Assembly (NCBI GenBank): GCA_022354845.1
Contig: CP031970.1
Span: 62,001-126,000 of the forward strand
Direction of reading: 5' to 3'
Length of the DNA: 64,000 bases
Source: Streptococcus suis
GTDB taxonomy: Bacteria > Bacillota > Bacilli > Lactobacillales > Streptococcaceae
Positions within the stretch are counted from its first letter, which is position 1, and each line of letters opens with the position of its first letter. Shown here one piece after another: positions 1 through 8,348 of the stretch. Both the position numbers and the translations under genes were made by a program. The notes under the pieces were generated by a model. It was not told where the DNA came from. It searched no databases and saw only the letters and a list, made by a program, of their open reading frames with translations.

Positions 1-129
1 TTAGTTTCCCTTAAGCTTGGCGAGTTATACTAAATCCAAGCTAGAAATAGCTCATCACTTTCAGTATCGTCATCCGTAAGAGCTAAAGCTCAAACGGCTG
101 GCATATCTTTTTCATATAATCTCCGAGAT

Positions 130-157
130 AGCTGACAGTCTCCCGTCAGCTGTTTTT
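130..157 (+). terminator. Rho-independent terminator of an upstream gene
   Basis: A hairpin with 7-bp arms (AGCTGAC / GTCAGCT) and an 8-base loop is followed by a T-run, so it would end plus-strand transcription entering from left of the window. I recognise no gene in bases 1-129; stop codons are frequent in all frames. Confidence 0.65.
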
Positions 158-205
158 GTCCTTTAAAAGCATAGTGAAGGAAGGAGATAAGAGGATTGGA
201 TAAAC

Positions 206-233
206 TAAAAAGGGCGCATTTGCGCCTTTTTGT
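206..233 (-). terminator. Terminator of the amino-acid ABC operon
   Basis: A strong inverted repeat (AAAAAGGCGCA / TGCGCCCTTTTT on the minus strand) lies just after the stop codon of the solute-binding protein. Its arms end in A- and T-runs, so it could act in both directions. Confidence 0.8.
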
Positions 234-241
234 GTAAAAAA

Positions 242-1111
242 TTATTTAATAACTCCACCTTCTACAACAAGATCATCAGCTTGAGCAGCATCACCATATA
301 CTGGTTGAAGAGTTTCTTGGTAGGCTTTATGGAAGAATTCTTCCTCACCAAGTTTTTCAATTGTTTGGTTGATGAAATCAAGTAATTCGGTATTTCCTTT
401 TTGGACGGCAGGAGCGATAGTGTCTACATCTCCTAGAGCTTTTACACCAACTTCGAAACCTTTGTTTTCCAAGGCCCATGCGAGAACTTCGGTATTGTCT
501 GTACTCATGGCATCGCCACGTCCGTCTAAGAGGGCAGCATAGGCTTCGCTGTATTGGTTGTATTTTTGAAGTTTGACTTCTGGATAATTCTCTTCGAAAT
601 AAAGTTCAGCTGTGGTACCTTTGCTGACGATGAGAGTTTTACCATTGAGTTGTTCTGGATCAGTGATGACAGCAGAGCTAGGAGACACGATACCGAGGGA
701 TACTTTCATGTAAGGAAGGGCGAAGTCTACTTGTTCTTTTCGCTCATCTGTTACTGTAAAATTGGCTAGGATGATGTCAACCTTGGCAGAAGTGAGATAC
801 TCCACACGGTTTGCGGCTTCGACAGGGACGTATTCTACCTCGACGCCCAATTCTTTTGCCAAACGGTTGCCTAGATAGACGTCATATCCTTGGTATTCAC
901 CATTTGCATCCACATAGCCAAATGGTTTCTTGTCACTGAAAACACCGATCTTGACTGTTCCACTTTCTTTGATTTCTTCAAGAGTACGTGCGGTTGCCCC
1001 GCTTGTGGAACTGCTGGAACTAGTTGAAGAACTGTTTGCATTACTGCAGGCAACTAAAATAACTGCAGCTAAGACACTAAAAATAGCAAAAATAGGTTTA
1101 AAGATTTTCAT
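242..1111 (-). CDS. Amino-acid ABC transporter solute-binding lipoprotein
   Basis: This 289-residue protein belongs to the family 3 extracellular solute-binding proteins, which deliver polar amino acids to an ABC importer. A signal peptide ends in the lipobox LVAC, so the mature protein should be lipid-anchored through Cys22. After a Ser-rich linker comes the conserved core (TVKIGVFSDKKPFGY, GYDVYLGNRLA, then the DIILANFTVTDERK and VSKGTTAE regions). It is the last gene of a four-gene minus-strand operon with its ATPase and two permeases. The substrate cannot be settled by eye; cystine/cysteine or glutamate/glutamine are the likely options for this family. Confidence 0.9.
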   Translation of the reverse strand: MKIFKPIFAIFSVLAAVILVACSNANSSSTSSSSSTSGATARTLEEIKESGTVKIGVFSDKKPFGYVDANGEYQGYDVYLGNRLAKELGVEVEYVPVEAANRVEYLTSAKVDIILANFTVTDERKEQVDFALPYMKVSLGIVSPSSAVITDPEQLNGKTLIVSKGTTAELYFEENYPEVKLQKYNQYSEAYAALLDGRGDAMSTDNTEVLAWALENKGFEVGVKALGDVDTIAPAVQKGNTELLDFINQTIEKLGEEEFFHKAYQETLQPVYGDAAQADDLVVEGGVIK

Positions 1112-1123
1112 AAAATTCTCCTT

Positions 1124-1870
1124 TTAAAAATGATTAAAGTCAAAAGTTGTTAGAAAGGCTTGAGCCCGTTGCGTTTGTGGATGTTGGAAGAAATTCTGAA
1201 CGGTATTTTCTTCGATAATTTCTCCTTTGTCCATGAAAATGATGCGGTCAGCAATGGCGCGTGCGAATTCCATTTCATGCGTCACAATCAGCATGGTCCG
1301 TCCTTCTTTTGCCAAATCATTGATGAGAACCAAGACTTCCCGAACCATTTCTGGGTCAAGAGAAGCAGTGACTTCATCAAATAATAATATTTCAGGATGC
1401 ATCAGCAGGGAACGAATGATAGCTACCCGTTGCTTTTGCCCGCCAGATAATTCTCTGGCATAGCTATGTTTTTTATGCTCTAGTCCTACCCGTTTTAGCA
1501 AGGTCTCGGCTTCTGCTTGGACCTCTTCTTTTTTTCGTTTTAAGGCTTTGACAGGAGCAAGGGTCAGATTTTGCAAGACATCCATGTGTGGGAATAATTC
1601 ATAATCTTGAAAAACCATACCGATTTTTTGCCGAATATCCTGTAGAGAAAGTGTTCCAGACAGAATAGATTGGCCATCTAGTAAAATATCGCCCTCTTGA
1701 ATGCTTTCCAGCTTGTTAATACAGCGTAGTAGTGTACTCTTCCCACAACCAGAGGGGCCTAAGATGACGACGACTTCCCCTTCCTTAACGGATAAGGAAA
1801 GATGGTTGAGAATGGTTTGCTGACCAAAATTTTTAGTAATATTTTGTAATTCTAAGACTGGTTGACTCAC
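1124..1870 (-). CDS. Amino-acid ABC transporter ATP-binding protein
   Basis: This is a 248-residue ATPase of the polar amino-acid importer group (GlnQ/ArtP-like). Walker A (GPSGCGKS), the Q-loop (VFQDYELFPH), the signature LSGGQKQR, Walker B (LLFDEVTASLDP) and the H-loop (VTHE) are all present. I place the start at the GTG at 1870: the reading frame is open to an ATG at 1897, but GGAAGGAG lies eight bases before the GTG and overlaps the end of the upstream permease. It energises uptake through the two permeases encoded just upstream. Confidence 0.9.
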   Translation of the reverse strand: MSQPVLELQNITKNFGQQTILNHLSLSVKEGEVVVILGPSGCGKSTLLRCINKLESIQEGDILLDGQSILSGTLSLQDIRQKIGMVFQDYELFPHMDVLQNLTLAPVKALKRKKEEVQAEAETLLKRVGLEHKKHSYARELSGGQKQRVAIIRSLLMHPEILLFDEVTASLDPEMVREVLVLINDLAKEGRTMLIVTHEMEFARAIADRIIFMDKGEIIEENTVQNFFQHPQTQRAQAFLTTFDFNHF

Positions 1871-1874
1871 GACT

Positions 1875-2552
1875 TCACTCCTTCCAAATCGATTCAAGAT
1901 AGCGAGAAAATGCAGATATTGGGAAACAAATCATAAAGTAAATACAGAAAATCACTCCGTAAATCCATAAGGACACGCTTGGAGAGCTAGTCCTGTAAAA
2001 ATCAATAATCTGTTGCCCGATTTTATTTACCTCAACCACGCCAATGAGGATAACCAAGGAGCTGGTCTTAATCATGCGGGTGACCAAGTTAATTGCCTGT
2101 GGGAGTAGTCTGCGTAGAACTTGAGGAATGATGACATAGCGATAGAGACTTCGTTTGCTTAACCCCAATGCTAATCCGCTATCGAATTGGTGTTTAGGTA
2201 GAGAAGTGATGGCTCCTCGAACTAAATCTCCCATTTCAGCTGTCCCCCAAAGTGAGAATACTATAATCGCGGCCAATTCACCTGAAATATTGATATTGAA
2301 TCCCCGTGCTAATCCAAAGTAGAAAAGGAAGAGTAGAACCAGCTGTGGAACAATTCGAATGGTTTCTAAGTAAATTCTGAATATCCATACTATCAGTCTA
2401 TTTTTTGATGTCATGATGATTCCTACTAATAGCCCTGCAACGCTTGAAATGCCAATGGAGAGAAAGGAAATCCAGAGTGTGACACTCAGTCCGACTAATA
2501 GTCGTTGCAAATTATTCCCCTCTAGTAAGACTTTAATGCCCATATCCTGCAT
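1875..2552 (-). CDS. Amino-acid ABC transporter permease (second)
   Basis: This 225-residue membrane protein has about five hydrophobic helices and the HisM/GlnP-type EAA loop (ALGLSKRSLYRYVIIPQVLRR region) that contacts the ATPase. The start is placed at the ATG at 2552 (MQDMG), with AAGGAGG seven bases upstream. It overlaps the 3' end of the preceding permease by 20 bases, indicating translational coupling. Two different permeases in one operon suggest a heterodimeric channel. Confidence 0.88.
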   Translation of the reverse strand: MQDMGIKVLLEGNNLQRLLVGLSVTLWISFLSIGISSVAGLLVGIIMTSKNRLIVWIFRIYLETIRIVPQLVLLFLFYFGLARGFNINISGELAAIIVFSLWGTAEMGDLVRGAITSLPKHQFDSGLALGLSKRSLYRYVIIPQVLRRLLPQAINLVTRMIKTSSLVILIGVVEVNKIGQQIIDFYRTSSPSVSLWIYGVIFCIYFMICFPISAFSRYLESIWKE

Positions 2553-3201
2553 GGCGAATCCTCCTTTCAAGATAATAGAAGAAGAGCGAAAGCGGTAGCA
2601 AGATGATTAAATAGGAACTCACTAGGAGAAAGAGGGCTTCGTCAGTTTCGTATTGTAGTCCGATCAAATCTTGAGCGACGTACATAAGGTCGGCCAAGGC
2701 AATAATGGAGAAGACGGAAGTTTCTTTTATTAGAAAGATAATATTAGCACTAAATGAAGGCAAGGCGATAGCTAGTGATTGAGGTAGCAAAATATATAGG
2801 AAAATTTGCCAATTTGTTAGCCCCAAACTAGCTCCGATTTCTATCTGACTTTTCTTGATAGCTTCAAAGCCACTGCGGAAAGATTCTGCCATGTAAGAAC
2901 CACCAAGAAAAATCAAACCAGCAATGGCACAGACTTCAGCATCCAGCACAATTCCCAATCTCGGTAAACCATAGTAGAGGAAGAAAAGTTGAATGACCAA
3001 GGGGGTATTTCGTGACAATTCAACATAAGCTGTAGAAATCTGTTGAAAAACTGGAATACGGTAATAACGGATGATACTAATAATCAAACCCAAGCCCAAA
3101 GCGCCTATAATCCCGAAGAATGCGAGTCTGATCGTTAGAATGAATGCCTCTTGATAGAGTGGGACAGATTCTCGAATAAAGATCCAATCCAGAAGATTCA
3201 C
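2533..3201 (-). CDS. Amino-acid ABC transporter permease (first)
   Basis: This protein of about 222 residues is the first gene of the minus-strand importer operon. The HisM-type signature is visible (ELSRNTPLVIQLFFLYYGLPR, and the EAA-like loop GASLGLTNWQIFLYILLPQS). The start is uncertain: the GTG at 3201 abuts the AAGGAGG ribosome-binding site with no spacing, and the next in-frame candidates are rarer codons such as CTG about four codons in. The opening hydrophobic segments are intact in either case. Confidence 0.85.
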   Translation of the reverse strand: MNLLDWIFIRESVPLYQEAFILTIRLAFFGIIGALGLGLIISIIRYYRIPVFQQISTAYVELSRNTPLVIQLFFLYYGLPRLGIVLDAEVCAIAGLIFLGGSYMAESFRSGFEAIKKSQIEIGASLGLTNWQIFLYILLPQSLAIALPSFSANIIFLIKETSVFSIIALADLMYVAQDLIGLQYETDEALFLLVSSYLIILLPLSLFFYYLERRIRHAGYGH

Positions 3202-3224
3202 CTCCTTTGTGAAGTATTTAATTT

Positions 3225-3252
3225 ATAGTAACACGGATACTACTTCTTGAAA
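3225..3252 (-). promoter_or_regulatory. Promoter of the amino-acid ABC operon
   Basis: On the minus strand a TTTCAA-like -35 is followed 16 bases later by an extended -10 (TGtTACTAT). It is the only good promoter between the first permease and the divergent ruvB. Confidence 0.5.
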
Positions 3253-3304
3253 AATTTGTTTTTTTAAAGAGGGCTATAAGTTTTTCCTATCAGTCAATTT
3301 GCTA

Positions 3305-3313
3305 TGTTATAAT
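3305..3313 (+). promoter_or_regulatory. Extended -10 promoter of ruvB
   Basis: TGtTATAAT lies only six bases upstream of the ruvB ATG at 3320, so the predicted transcription start falls on or next to the start codon. No clear -35 is visible, as expected for an extended -10 promoter. Confidence 0.6.
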
Positions 3314-3319
3314 AGAGGT

Positions 3320-4318
3320 ATGACAAGAATTTTAGATATGGAACCGATGCAGGACGAGGAATACGTTGAGCGTACCTTACGTCCGCAAAAATTAAATGAA
3401 TATATTGGACAAGACAAGGTCAAGGATCAGCTGAAAATTTTTATTGAAGCTGCCAAATTACGCGATGAAGCCTTAGACCACACTCTTCTTTTTGGACCTC
3501 CAGGGTTGGGTAAGACCACCATGGCTTTTGTTATTGCCAATGAGTTGGGAGTTAATATCAAGCAGACCAGCGGACCTGTTATTGAGAAAGCTGGCGATTT
3601 GGTTGCATTACTCAATGATTTGGAACCGGGAGATGTTCTCTTTATCGACGAAATTCATCGTATGCCGATGGCTGTTGAGGAAATTCTCTACAGTGCCATG
3701 GAGGATTTTTACATTGATATTATGATTGGAACCGGGGAAGCGAATCGCTCTGTACACTTGGACTTACCACCTTTTACTTTGATTGGTGCTACCACACGTG
3801 CAGGGATGTTATCCAATCCACTGCGGGCTCGTTTTGGTATTTCTAGTCACATGGAGTATTATGAGTTGGCTGATTTGACTGAGATAGTTGAGCGCACAGC
3901 GGATATCTTTGAGATGGAGATTACTCATGAGGCAGCAATTGAATTGGCTCGTCGATCACGTGGGACCCCTCGTATTGCTAATCGCCTCCTGAAGCGGGTA
4001 CGGGATTTTGCCCAGATAATGGGAGATGGGTTGATTGACGAAACGATCACTGATAAAGCCTTAACGATGTTAGATGTGGACCGTGAAGGGTTGGACTATG
4101 TGGATCAAAAGATTCTCCGTACCATGATTGAGATGTATGGCGGTGGTCCCGTCGGTCTCAATACCCTTTCGGTCAATATCGCTGAAGAGCGCGAAACAGT
4201 GGAGGATATGTACGAACCCTACCTAATTCAGAAAGGTTTCCTCATGCGGACCCGGACGGGGCGGGTCGCGACCGCCAAAGCCTACGAGCATTTGGGCTAT
4301 CCTTATAGGGAAAAATAA
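3320..4318 (+). CDS. ruvB: Holliday junction branch-migration helicase RuvB
   Basis: RuvB is the hexameric AAA+ motor that drives branch migration with RuvA at recombination intermediates. The 332-residue product carries Walker A (GPPGLGKTT), Walker B (LFIDEIHR), sensor 1 (GATTRAG), an arginine-finger region (NPLRARFG) and the C-terminal winged-helix domain ([15 protein letters not shown] to [12 protein letters not shown]). The frame is open from 3299, but the ATG at 3320 (MTRILDME) matches the usual N-terminus. Because the -10 lies just upstream, the mRNA may be leaderless. ruvA is encoded separately about 8 kb away. The stop overlaps the next start in TAATG. Confidence 0.96.
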   Translation: MTRILDMEPMQDEEYVERTLRPQKLNEYIGQDKVKDQLKIFIEAAKLRDEALDHTLLFGPPGLGKTTMAFVIANELGVNIKQTSGPVIEKAGDLVALLNDLEPGDVLFIDEIHRMPMAVEEILYSAMEDFYIDIMIGTGEANRSVHLDLPPFTLIGATTRAGMLSNPLRARFGISSHMEYYELADLTEIVERTADIFEMEITHEAAIELARRSRGTPRIANRLLKRVRDFAQIMGDGLIDETITDKALTMLDVDREGLDYVDQKILRTMIEMYGGGPVGLNTLSVNIAEERETVEDMYEPYLIQKGFLMRTRTGRVATAKAYEHLGYPYREK

Positions 4319-5064
4319 TGGCAGAGCAGATGAACCATATAGCTAGCTTATTTGGAAATTGGCCAGAAACCATCATTTGGTCCTGTTTAGAAGGCACAAT
4401 GGGGCAAGTTTATGTTGATGATAGTCAGTCGCCCCAGTCAGCTCTAGCTCTTTATGGACGGCAGAGCTTCTTTGTTTTTTTAGCTGGCCAGCCACATCGA
4501 GACTTGCTAAAAATCTGCGAAGGTAAGGATATGATTCTAGTCCCTCAAAACCAAAACTGGTCTGACTTGATAGAAGGGACTTACGGAGACGGGATTCGGT
4601 CCTTTACCCGCTATGCTACGAAAAAGGACACTGAGTTTGACCTTGGGTATTTACAGAAACTGGTTGATGACTTGCCTGAAAGCTTTGATATGAAACGGAT
4701 TGACCGTAATCTGTACGAGGCTTGTCTGGTAGAGGAATGGTCACGGGATTTGGTGGGAAATTATATAGATGTGGAACAATTTTTGGACTTGGGTCTGGGA
4801 TATGTCATCTTGCATAAGGGACAGGTGGTCTCAGGGGCTTCATCCTATGCCAGCTATTCAGCTGGGATTGAGATAGAAGTGGATACTAGGGAAGACTATC
4901 GAGGTCTGGGTTTGGCAAAAGCCTGTGCGGCTCAGTTAATTTTAGCTTGTTTAGACCGCGGACTCTATCCAAGCTGGGATGCCCACACCTTGACATCCTT
5001 GAAACTAGCTGAACAATTGGGTTACCAATTGGACAAGCCCTATCGAGCATATGAATGGAGATAA
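4318..5064 (+). CDS. GNAT family N-acetyltransferase
   Basis: This 248-residue protein ends in a GNAT fold: the acetyl-CoA-binding stretch is EDYRGLGLAKACAAQL (R/Q-x-x-G-x-G/A type), followed by the DAHTLTSLKLAEQLGYQ region typical of GNAT-acetyltransferase family PF12746. The N-terminal 120 residues are less conserved and should form the acceptor-binding part. Its ATG shares an A with the ruvB stop, so it is co-translated with ruvB. The acceptor substrate is unknown. Confidence 0.8.
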   Translation: MAEQMNHIASLFGNWPETIIWSCLEGTMGQVYVDDSQSPQSALALYGRQSFFVFLAGQPHRDLLKICEGKDMILVPQNQNWSDLIEGTYGDGIRSFTRYATKKDTEFDLGYLQKLVDDLPESFDMKRIDRNLYEACLVEEWSRDLVGNYIDVEQFLDLGLGYVILHKGQVVSGASSYASYSAGIEIEVDTREDYRGLGLAKACAAQLILACLDRGLYPSWDAHTLTSLKLAEQLGYQLDKPYRAYEWR

Positions 5065-5065
5065 G

Positions 5066-5680
5066 ATGATACCGACATTTATTTGGGATTTGGACGGAAC
5101 ACTGTTGGATTCCTATGAGGCGATATTGGCTGGAATTCAAGAAACTTATGAGCAGTTTGGTCTTCCTTTTGACCGTAAAGAGGTGAGAAAATATATTCTC
5201 CGTTATTCTGTTAAAGACTTGCTGGTGCGTGATGCAGATAAGTATGGTCTGAATAGTGATGAACTCAACCGTGTACGAGCGACTTCCTTGAAGGAGAAAA
5301 ATACGCAAATTCCTTTGATGACTGGTGCGCGTGATATTTTAGATTGGACTGTGGAGCAAGGGATACAAAATTTTGTCTATACCCATAAGAGTGACAATGC
5401 CTTTCAGGTGTTGGAAGATTTGGGCGTCCGACACCATTTCACAGAAATCTTGACAAGCGATTCTGGCTTTGCCCGCAAACCAAGTCCAGAAGCTCTGCTA
5501 TTTCTCATAGACAAGTACGGTCTGGAAAAGGAACATACTTACTATATTGGTGACCGTCGGCTTGATGTGGAGACAGCTATTCATGCGGGAATACACAGTA
5601 TCAACTTGCAGATTGACGGGATAAAAGAGAACAAAAAGATCACCAATTTACAGGAGATTGTGGAGCTAAATTTTAGTTAG
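5066..5680 (+). CDS. HAD-superfamily hydrolase (phosphoglycolate phosphatase-like)
   Basis: This 204-residue protein opens with the HAD motif I DLDGTLLDS, in which the first Asp is the nucleophile and the second the general acid/base. Motif II is the VYTHKS region, motif III the Lys in FARKPSPE, and motif IV is YIGDRRLDVETA. A helical C1 cap follows motif I. The ATG at 5066 is chosen over 5051 because GGAGA lies just before it and the upstream gene ends at 5064. The substrate is not predictable. A terminator follows, closing the ruvB-GNAT-HAD unit. Confidence 0.85.
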   Translation: MIPTFIWDLDGTLLDSYEAILAGIQETYEQFGLPFDRKEVRKYILRYSVKDLLVRDADKYGLNSDELNRVRATSLKEKNTQIPLMTGARDILDWTVEQGIQNFVYTHKSDNAFQVLEDLGVRHHFTEILTSDSGFARKPSPEALLFLIDKYGLEKEHTYYIGDRRLDVETAIHAGIHSINLQIDGIKENKKITNLQEIVELNFS

Positions 5681-5711
5681 AGGCGGAGTGTATATCTCAG
5701 CCTCTATTTTT
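5679..5711 (+). terminator. Terminator after the HAD gene
   Basis: The arms AGAGGC / GCCTCT, with extra internal pairing, are followed by ATTTTTAT directly after the HAD stop codon. Confidence 0.7.
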
Positions 5712-5775
5712 ATGTGCACATCGTTCGTTCTATTCATATTGTTAACGGTATCAGGCTGTAGAAGTCAGAAATATA

Positions 5776-5805
5776 TTGTGAAATTATTAACAAATTTGTT
5801 ATAAT
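5776..5805 (+). promoter_or_regulatory. comR promoter
   Basis: TTGTGA and an extended -10 (TGtTATAAT) are separated by 18 bases. The comR start codon follows 29 bases after the -10. Confidence 0.65.
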
Positions 5806-5834
5806 ATACAAAAATAAATTTAGGAGAAGAATCT

Positions 5835-6737
5835 GTGAACGATAAGGAATTTGGGCAACGTGTGAGATATTTACGGGAGAAATTAGCAATTACGCGTGAA
5901 GAATTCTGTGAAGATGAACTAGAATTATCTGTTCGTCAATTGAGTCGTATAGAAGCGGGACAATGCAAACCAACTTTTTCAAAGATAGGTTTTATAGCAA
6001 GCAGGTTGAATATGGGTTTATATGAGCTTATGCCGGATTATGTCCAACTTCCGGAACGCTATTCGCGTCTAAAATATGAGGTATTACGAACTCCTACCTA
6101 TGGAGACCAATTTTTGGTAGAACAACGCGATCAAATGTTGACAATCATTTATGATGAATATTACGATGAGCTCCCAGAAGAAGAAAAAATAGCTATTGAT
6201 GCTTTTCAGTCTACAATTGATGTATTTGAAACACGGTCTAATCAATTTGGCAAAGAGATTTTGGACGATTATTTTGAACAAGTTCATCGTAAAGAAAAGT
6301 ATTCGATAAATGACTTGTTAATCATTCGACTATACCTTGAGCATATTAGAGATAGGGACACTGACGCAACAATCTATCACTATTTTTCCTCACTTATTAC
6401 CCACCTGCCTAATCAACAGGAGGTAATGGATTCAAAAGAGTTATTTATTCTAAGGGATGTTATATTAATCTCAATAGGGATTTTAGGAGATCGAGAAGAC
6501 TATGAGAAAATCCCGTCTCTTTTTGATGCTTTAGATAAAATAATGGTTTTAACTCAAGATTTTCAAAAGAAACCTATTTTAAACTTATTGAAGTGGAAAT
6601 ACGAGCTCCACGTTAATAAGAACAGAGATGCCGCACAGAGTTACTTTGAAGAAGCTACCCTTTTTGCGAAGCTAATTGGAAATGATTATCTAGTTCACAA
6701 AATTAAAGAAGACTGGGAAGAGGATTCACGACTTTAG
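5835..6737 (+). CDS. comR: ComR-type peptide-responsive competence regulator
   Basis: ComR is the cytoplasmic RRNPP (Rgg-related) regulator that binds the imported XIP/ComS pheromone and activates comS and comX. The 300-residue product has an N-terminal XRE helix-turn-helix (GQRVRYLREKLAITREEFC, LSVRQLSRIEAGQ, SKIGFIASRLNM) and an all-helical TPR-like C-terminal region (PEEEKIAIDAF, YFEQVHRKEKYSINDLLIIRLY, AQSYFEEATLFAKLI), the layout and length of ComR. The start is GTG after AGGAGA. The assignment rests mainly on context: a small WW peptide gene follows immediately behind a ComR box, and comX with the same box lies in the same window. Confidence 0.88.
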   Translation: MNDKEFGQRVRYLREKLAITREEFCEDELELSVRQLSRIEAGQCKPTFSKIGFIASRLNMGLYELMPDYVQLPERYSRLKYEVLRTPTYGDQFLVEQRDQMLTIIYDEYYDELPEEEKIAIDAFQSTIDVFETRSNQFGKEILDDYFEQVHRKEKYSINDLLIIRLYLEHIRDRDTDATIYHYFSSLITHLPNQQEVMDSKELFILRDVILISIGILGDREDYEKIPSLFDALDKIMVLTQDFQKKPILNLLKWKYELHVNKNRDAAQSYFEEATLFAKLIGNDYLVHKIKEDWEEDSRL

Positions 6738-6784
6738 GACAAAAATGTCCTGTTAACTTTACTTAGCTTCCATTAAACTATAAT
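6736..6784 (+). promoter_or_regulatory. ComR box and promoter of comS
   Basis: The palindrome AGGACA-AAAA-TGTCCT (6736-6751) begins inside the comR stop codon. After the second half-site come 29 bases and then TATAAT (6779-6784). The right half TGTCCTGTT agrees with the known ComR/ECom box. The same geometry occurs before comX. Confidence 0.85.
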
Positions 6785-6810
6785 AAAAAAAAGTTTAAAG
6801 GAGATAGCTA

Positions 6811-6876
6811 GTGATTACAGTTTTAAAATCAATCTGTGTGTTTGGTACTGGTTGGCTTGGCTGGTGGGGATTGTAA
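6811..6876 (+). CDS. comS: ComS pheromone precursor (WW-type XIP)
   Basis: This 21-codon gene uses a GTG start with GGAG seven bases upstream and ends in TGWLGWWGL. Short hydrophobic precursors whose C-terminus carries a double tryptophan are typical of the XIP/SHP pheromones of mutans-, bovis- and pyogenes-type ComRS systems. The mature signal should be the C-terminal 7-10 residues (for example GTGWLGWWGL), exported, cleaved and re-imported by the oligopeptide permease. It sits 74 bases after comR behind a ComR box and is followed by its own terminator. Confidence 0.87.
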   Translation: MITVLKSICVFGTGWLGWWGL

Positions 6877-6886
6877 AATATGTCAT

Positions 6887-6915
6887 AAAAAGCTGACTAC
6901 GTAGTTAGCTTTTTT
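6887..6915 (+). terminator. comS terminator
   Basis: Near-perfect 14-bp arms (AAAAAGCTGACTAC / GTAGTTAGCTTTTT) meet with no loop sequence outside the stem. The T-run runs into the TATACT-like -10 in front of folC. Confidence 0.85.
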
Positions 6916-6945
6916 GTTATACTAGACAGTATGTAGGAGGTGGCT

Positions 6946-8181
6946 ATGTTAGAAAATTGGTTAAACACCAAACAGGGTCAGGTGTTTCATTACAAGATGG
7001 AAAAGATTGAGTATGCCCTAGAACTGCTAGGGAATCCCCAGTTTGCAGTTCCGGTCATTCATGTTGCTGGAACCAATGGCAAGGGATCGACCATTGCCTT
7101 TATGCGCCATCTATTTCAGGCACATGGTATGCGTGTTGGAAGTTTTGTATCCCCCCACATGGTGAGTGTGCACGACAGGATTTGTATTGACAGCGAGCCC
7201 ATTTCAGACCATGATTTTCAGAATTATTTACAGAAAGTCTACGACTTGGAGCAGGAAATCGCCGCTCGTTATGAGCCTTTTCGCTATTTTGAGGTCATGG
7301 TGCTCATTATGTTCCTCTATTTCGAAGCTCAACAACCCGATGTGGCACTAGTAGAGGTGGGCATCGGAGGGCTTTTGGATACGACCAATGTCGTGGCACC
7401 AGCCCTAAGCGTTATCATCTCCATCGGCATGGACCATCAGGATTTACTAGGCTCGACCTTAAGGGAAATAGCAGAGCAGAAAGCAGGGATTATCAAGGAA
7501 AACGTGCCTGTCGTCCTAGGACCACTTTCTCCAGAAACCACAGCTATCTGTCGCCAAATTGCCCTTGACAATCAAGCACCTGTCTACCAATTTGGTCAGG
7601 AATTCACCTATAAAACAGGACAGTTCAGCAATCCGGCCATCGACCTGTCAGAATTGGTTTTGGGTCTGGCTGGCCATCATCAAGAAGAGAATGCGGCCGT
7701 AGCCCTACAAACTTTTCTACTCTATATGACCAATATCCAAAAAGACATTCAACCTCAGTTGATTCAAAAAGCCCTTGCCCAAACCAGCTGGCCTGGTCGT
7801 TTGGAATTGGTTGCTCAAGAGCCAAAAATCTATTTGGATGGAGCCCACAATGTCCCAGCTATCGAACGTCTGGTTGAATTTATTCAAGAACAAGAAGAAC
7901 CTGTTACTATTCTCTTTTCAGCCCTTCGGCGTAAGGACTTTCAAGAAATGTTGGGGTTGTTAGAGAAAAGACTGCCTCATGTTCCCCTTATTTTGACTAG
8001 CTTTGCTTATGACGGTGCCTTGTCCGAGAAGAATCAACAAGATCGAGACTTTGTTGCGGATTATCAACAATTTATTGAGAAGTGGCAATCTGATGGGCAA
8101 GGGATTTTGATTATCACAGGTTCCCTTTACTTTATATCGGAAGTTCGTCGGAAGTTTATAAATAAGAAACTTTTCAAATAG
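6946..8181 (+). CDS. folC: Folylpolyglutamate / dihydrofolate synthase
   Basis: FolC adds glutamate to folates, and in many bacteria also makes dihydrofolate from dihydropteroate. The 411-residue Mur-ligase-like protein has the ATP-binding P-loop HVAGTNGKGST, the Mg/folate region SFVSPHMVSVHDRI, and the middle-domain signatures EVGIGGLLDTTN and GMDHQDLLG; WPGRLE and YLDGAHN lie in the C-terminal domain. GGAGG is five bases before the ATG at 6946; the GTG at 6940 is too close to it. It appears to be monocistronic. Confidence 0.9.
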   Translation: MLENWLNTKQGQVFHYKMEKIEYALELLGNPQFAVPVIHVAGTNGKGSTIAFMRHLFQAHGMRVGSFVSPHMVSVHDRICIDSEPISDHDFQNYLQKVYDLEQEIAARYEPFRYFEVMVLIMFLYFEAQQPDVALVEVGIGGLLDTTNVVAPALSVIISIGMDHQDLLGSTLREIAEQKAGIIKENVPVVLGPLSPETTAICRQIALDNQAPVYQFGQEFTYKTGQFSNPAIDLSELVLGLAGHHQEENAAVALQTFLLYMTNIQKDIQPQLIQKALAQTSWPGRLELVAQEPKIYLDGAHNVPAIERLVEFIQEQEEPVTILFSALRRKDFQEMLGLLEKRLPHVPLILTSFAYDGALSEKNQQDRDFVADYQQFIEKWQSDGQGILIITGSLYFISEVRRKFINKKLFK

Positions 8182-8348
8182 AACGGTTGAACATTGTAGA
8201 AAAAAGCTTCTCAAAGGAACAAAAAACGCCAAAGAGCCTTATTTTTTGCGGATTAGCATGGAGTGAAAAATGTTTAGAACTCCCGATAAGAAATGACATT
8301 GGGAGGGCTTTTTGATATAATGAGAAAAGCAAATCTGAGGAGAAAAAA

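Noticed and set aside
4886..5308. 140-codon minus-strand frame across the GNAT/HAD junction
   Set aside because: It is antisense to two well-supported genes, has no ribosome-binding site, and its sequence has no recognisable domain.
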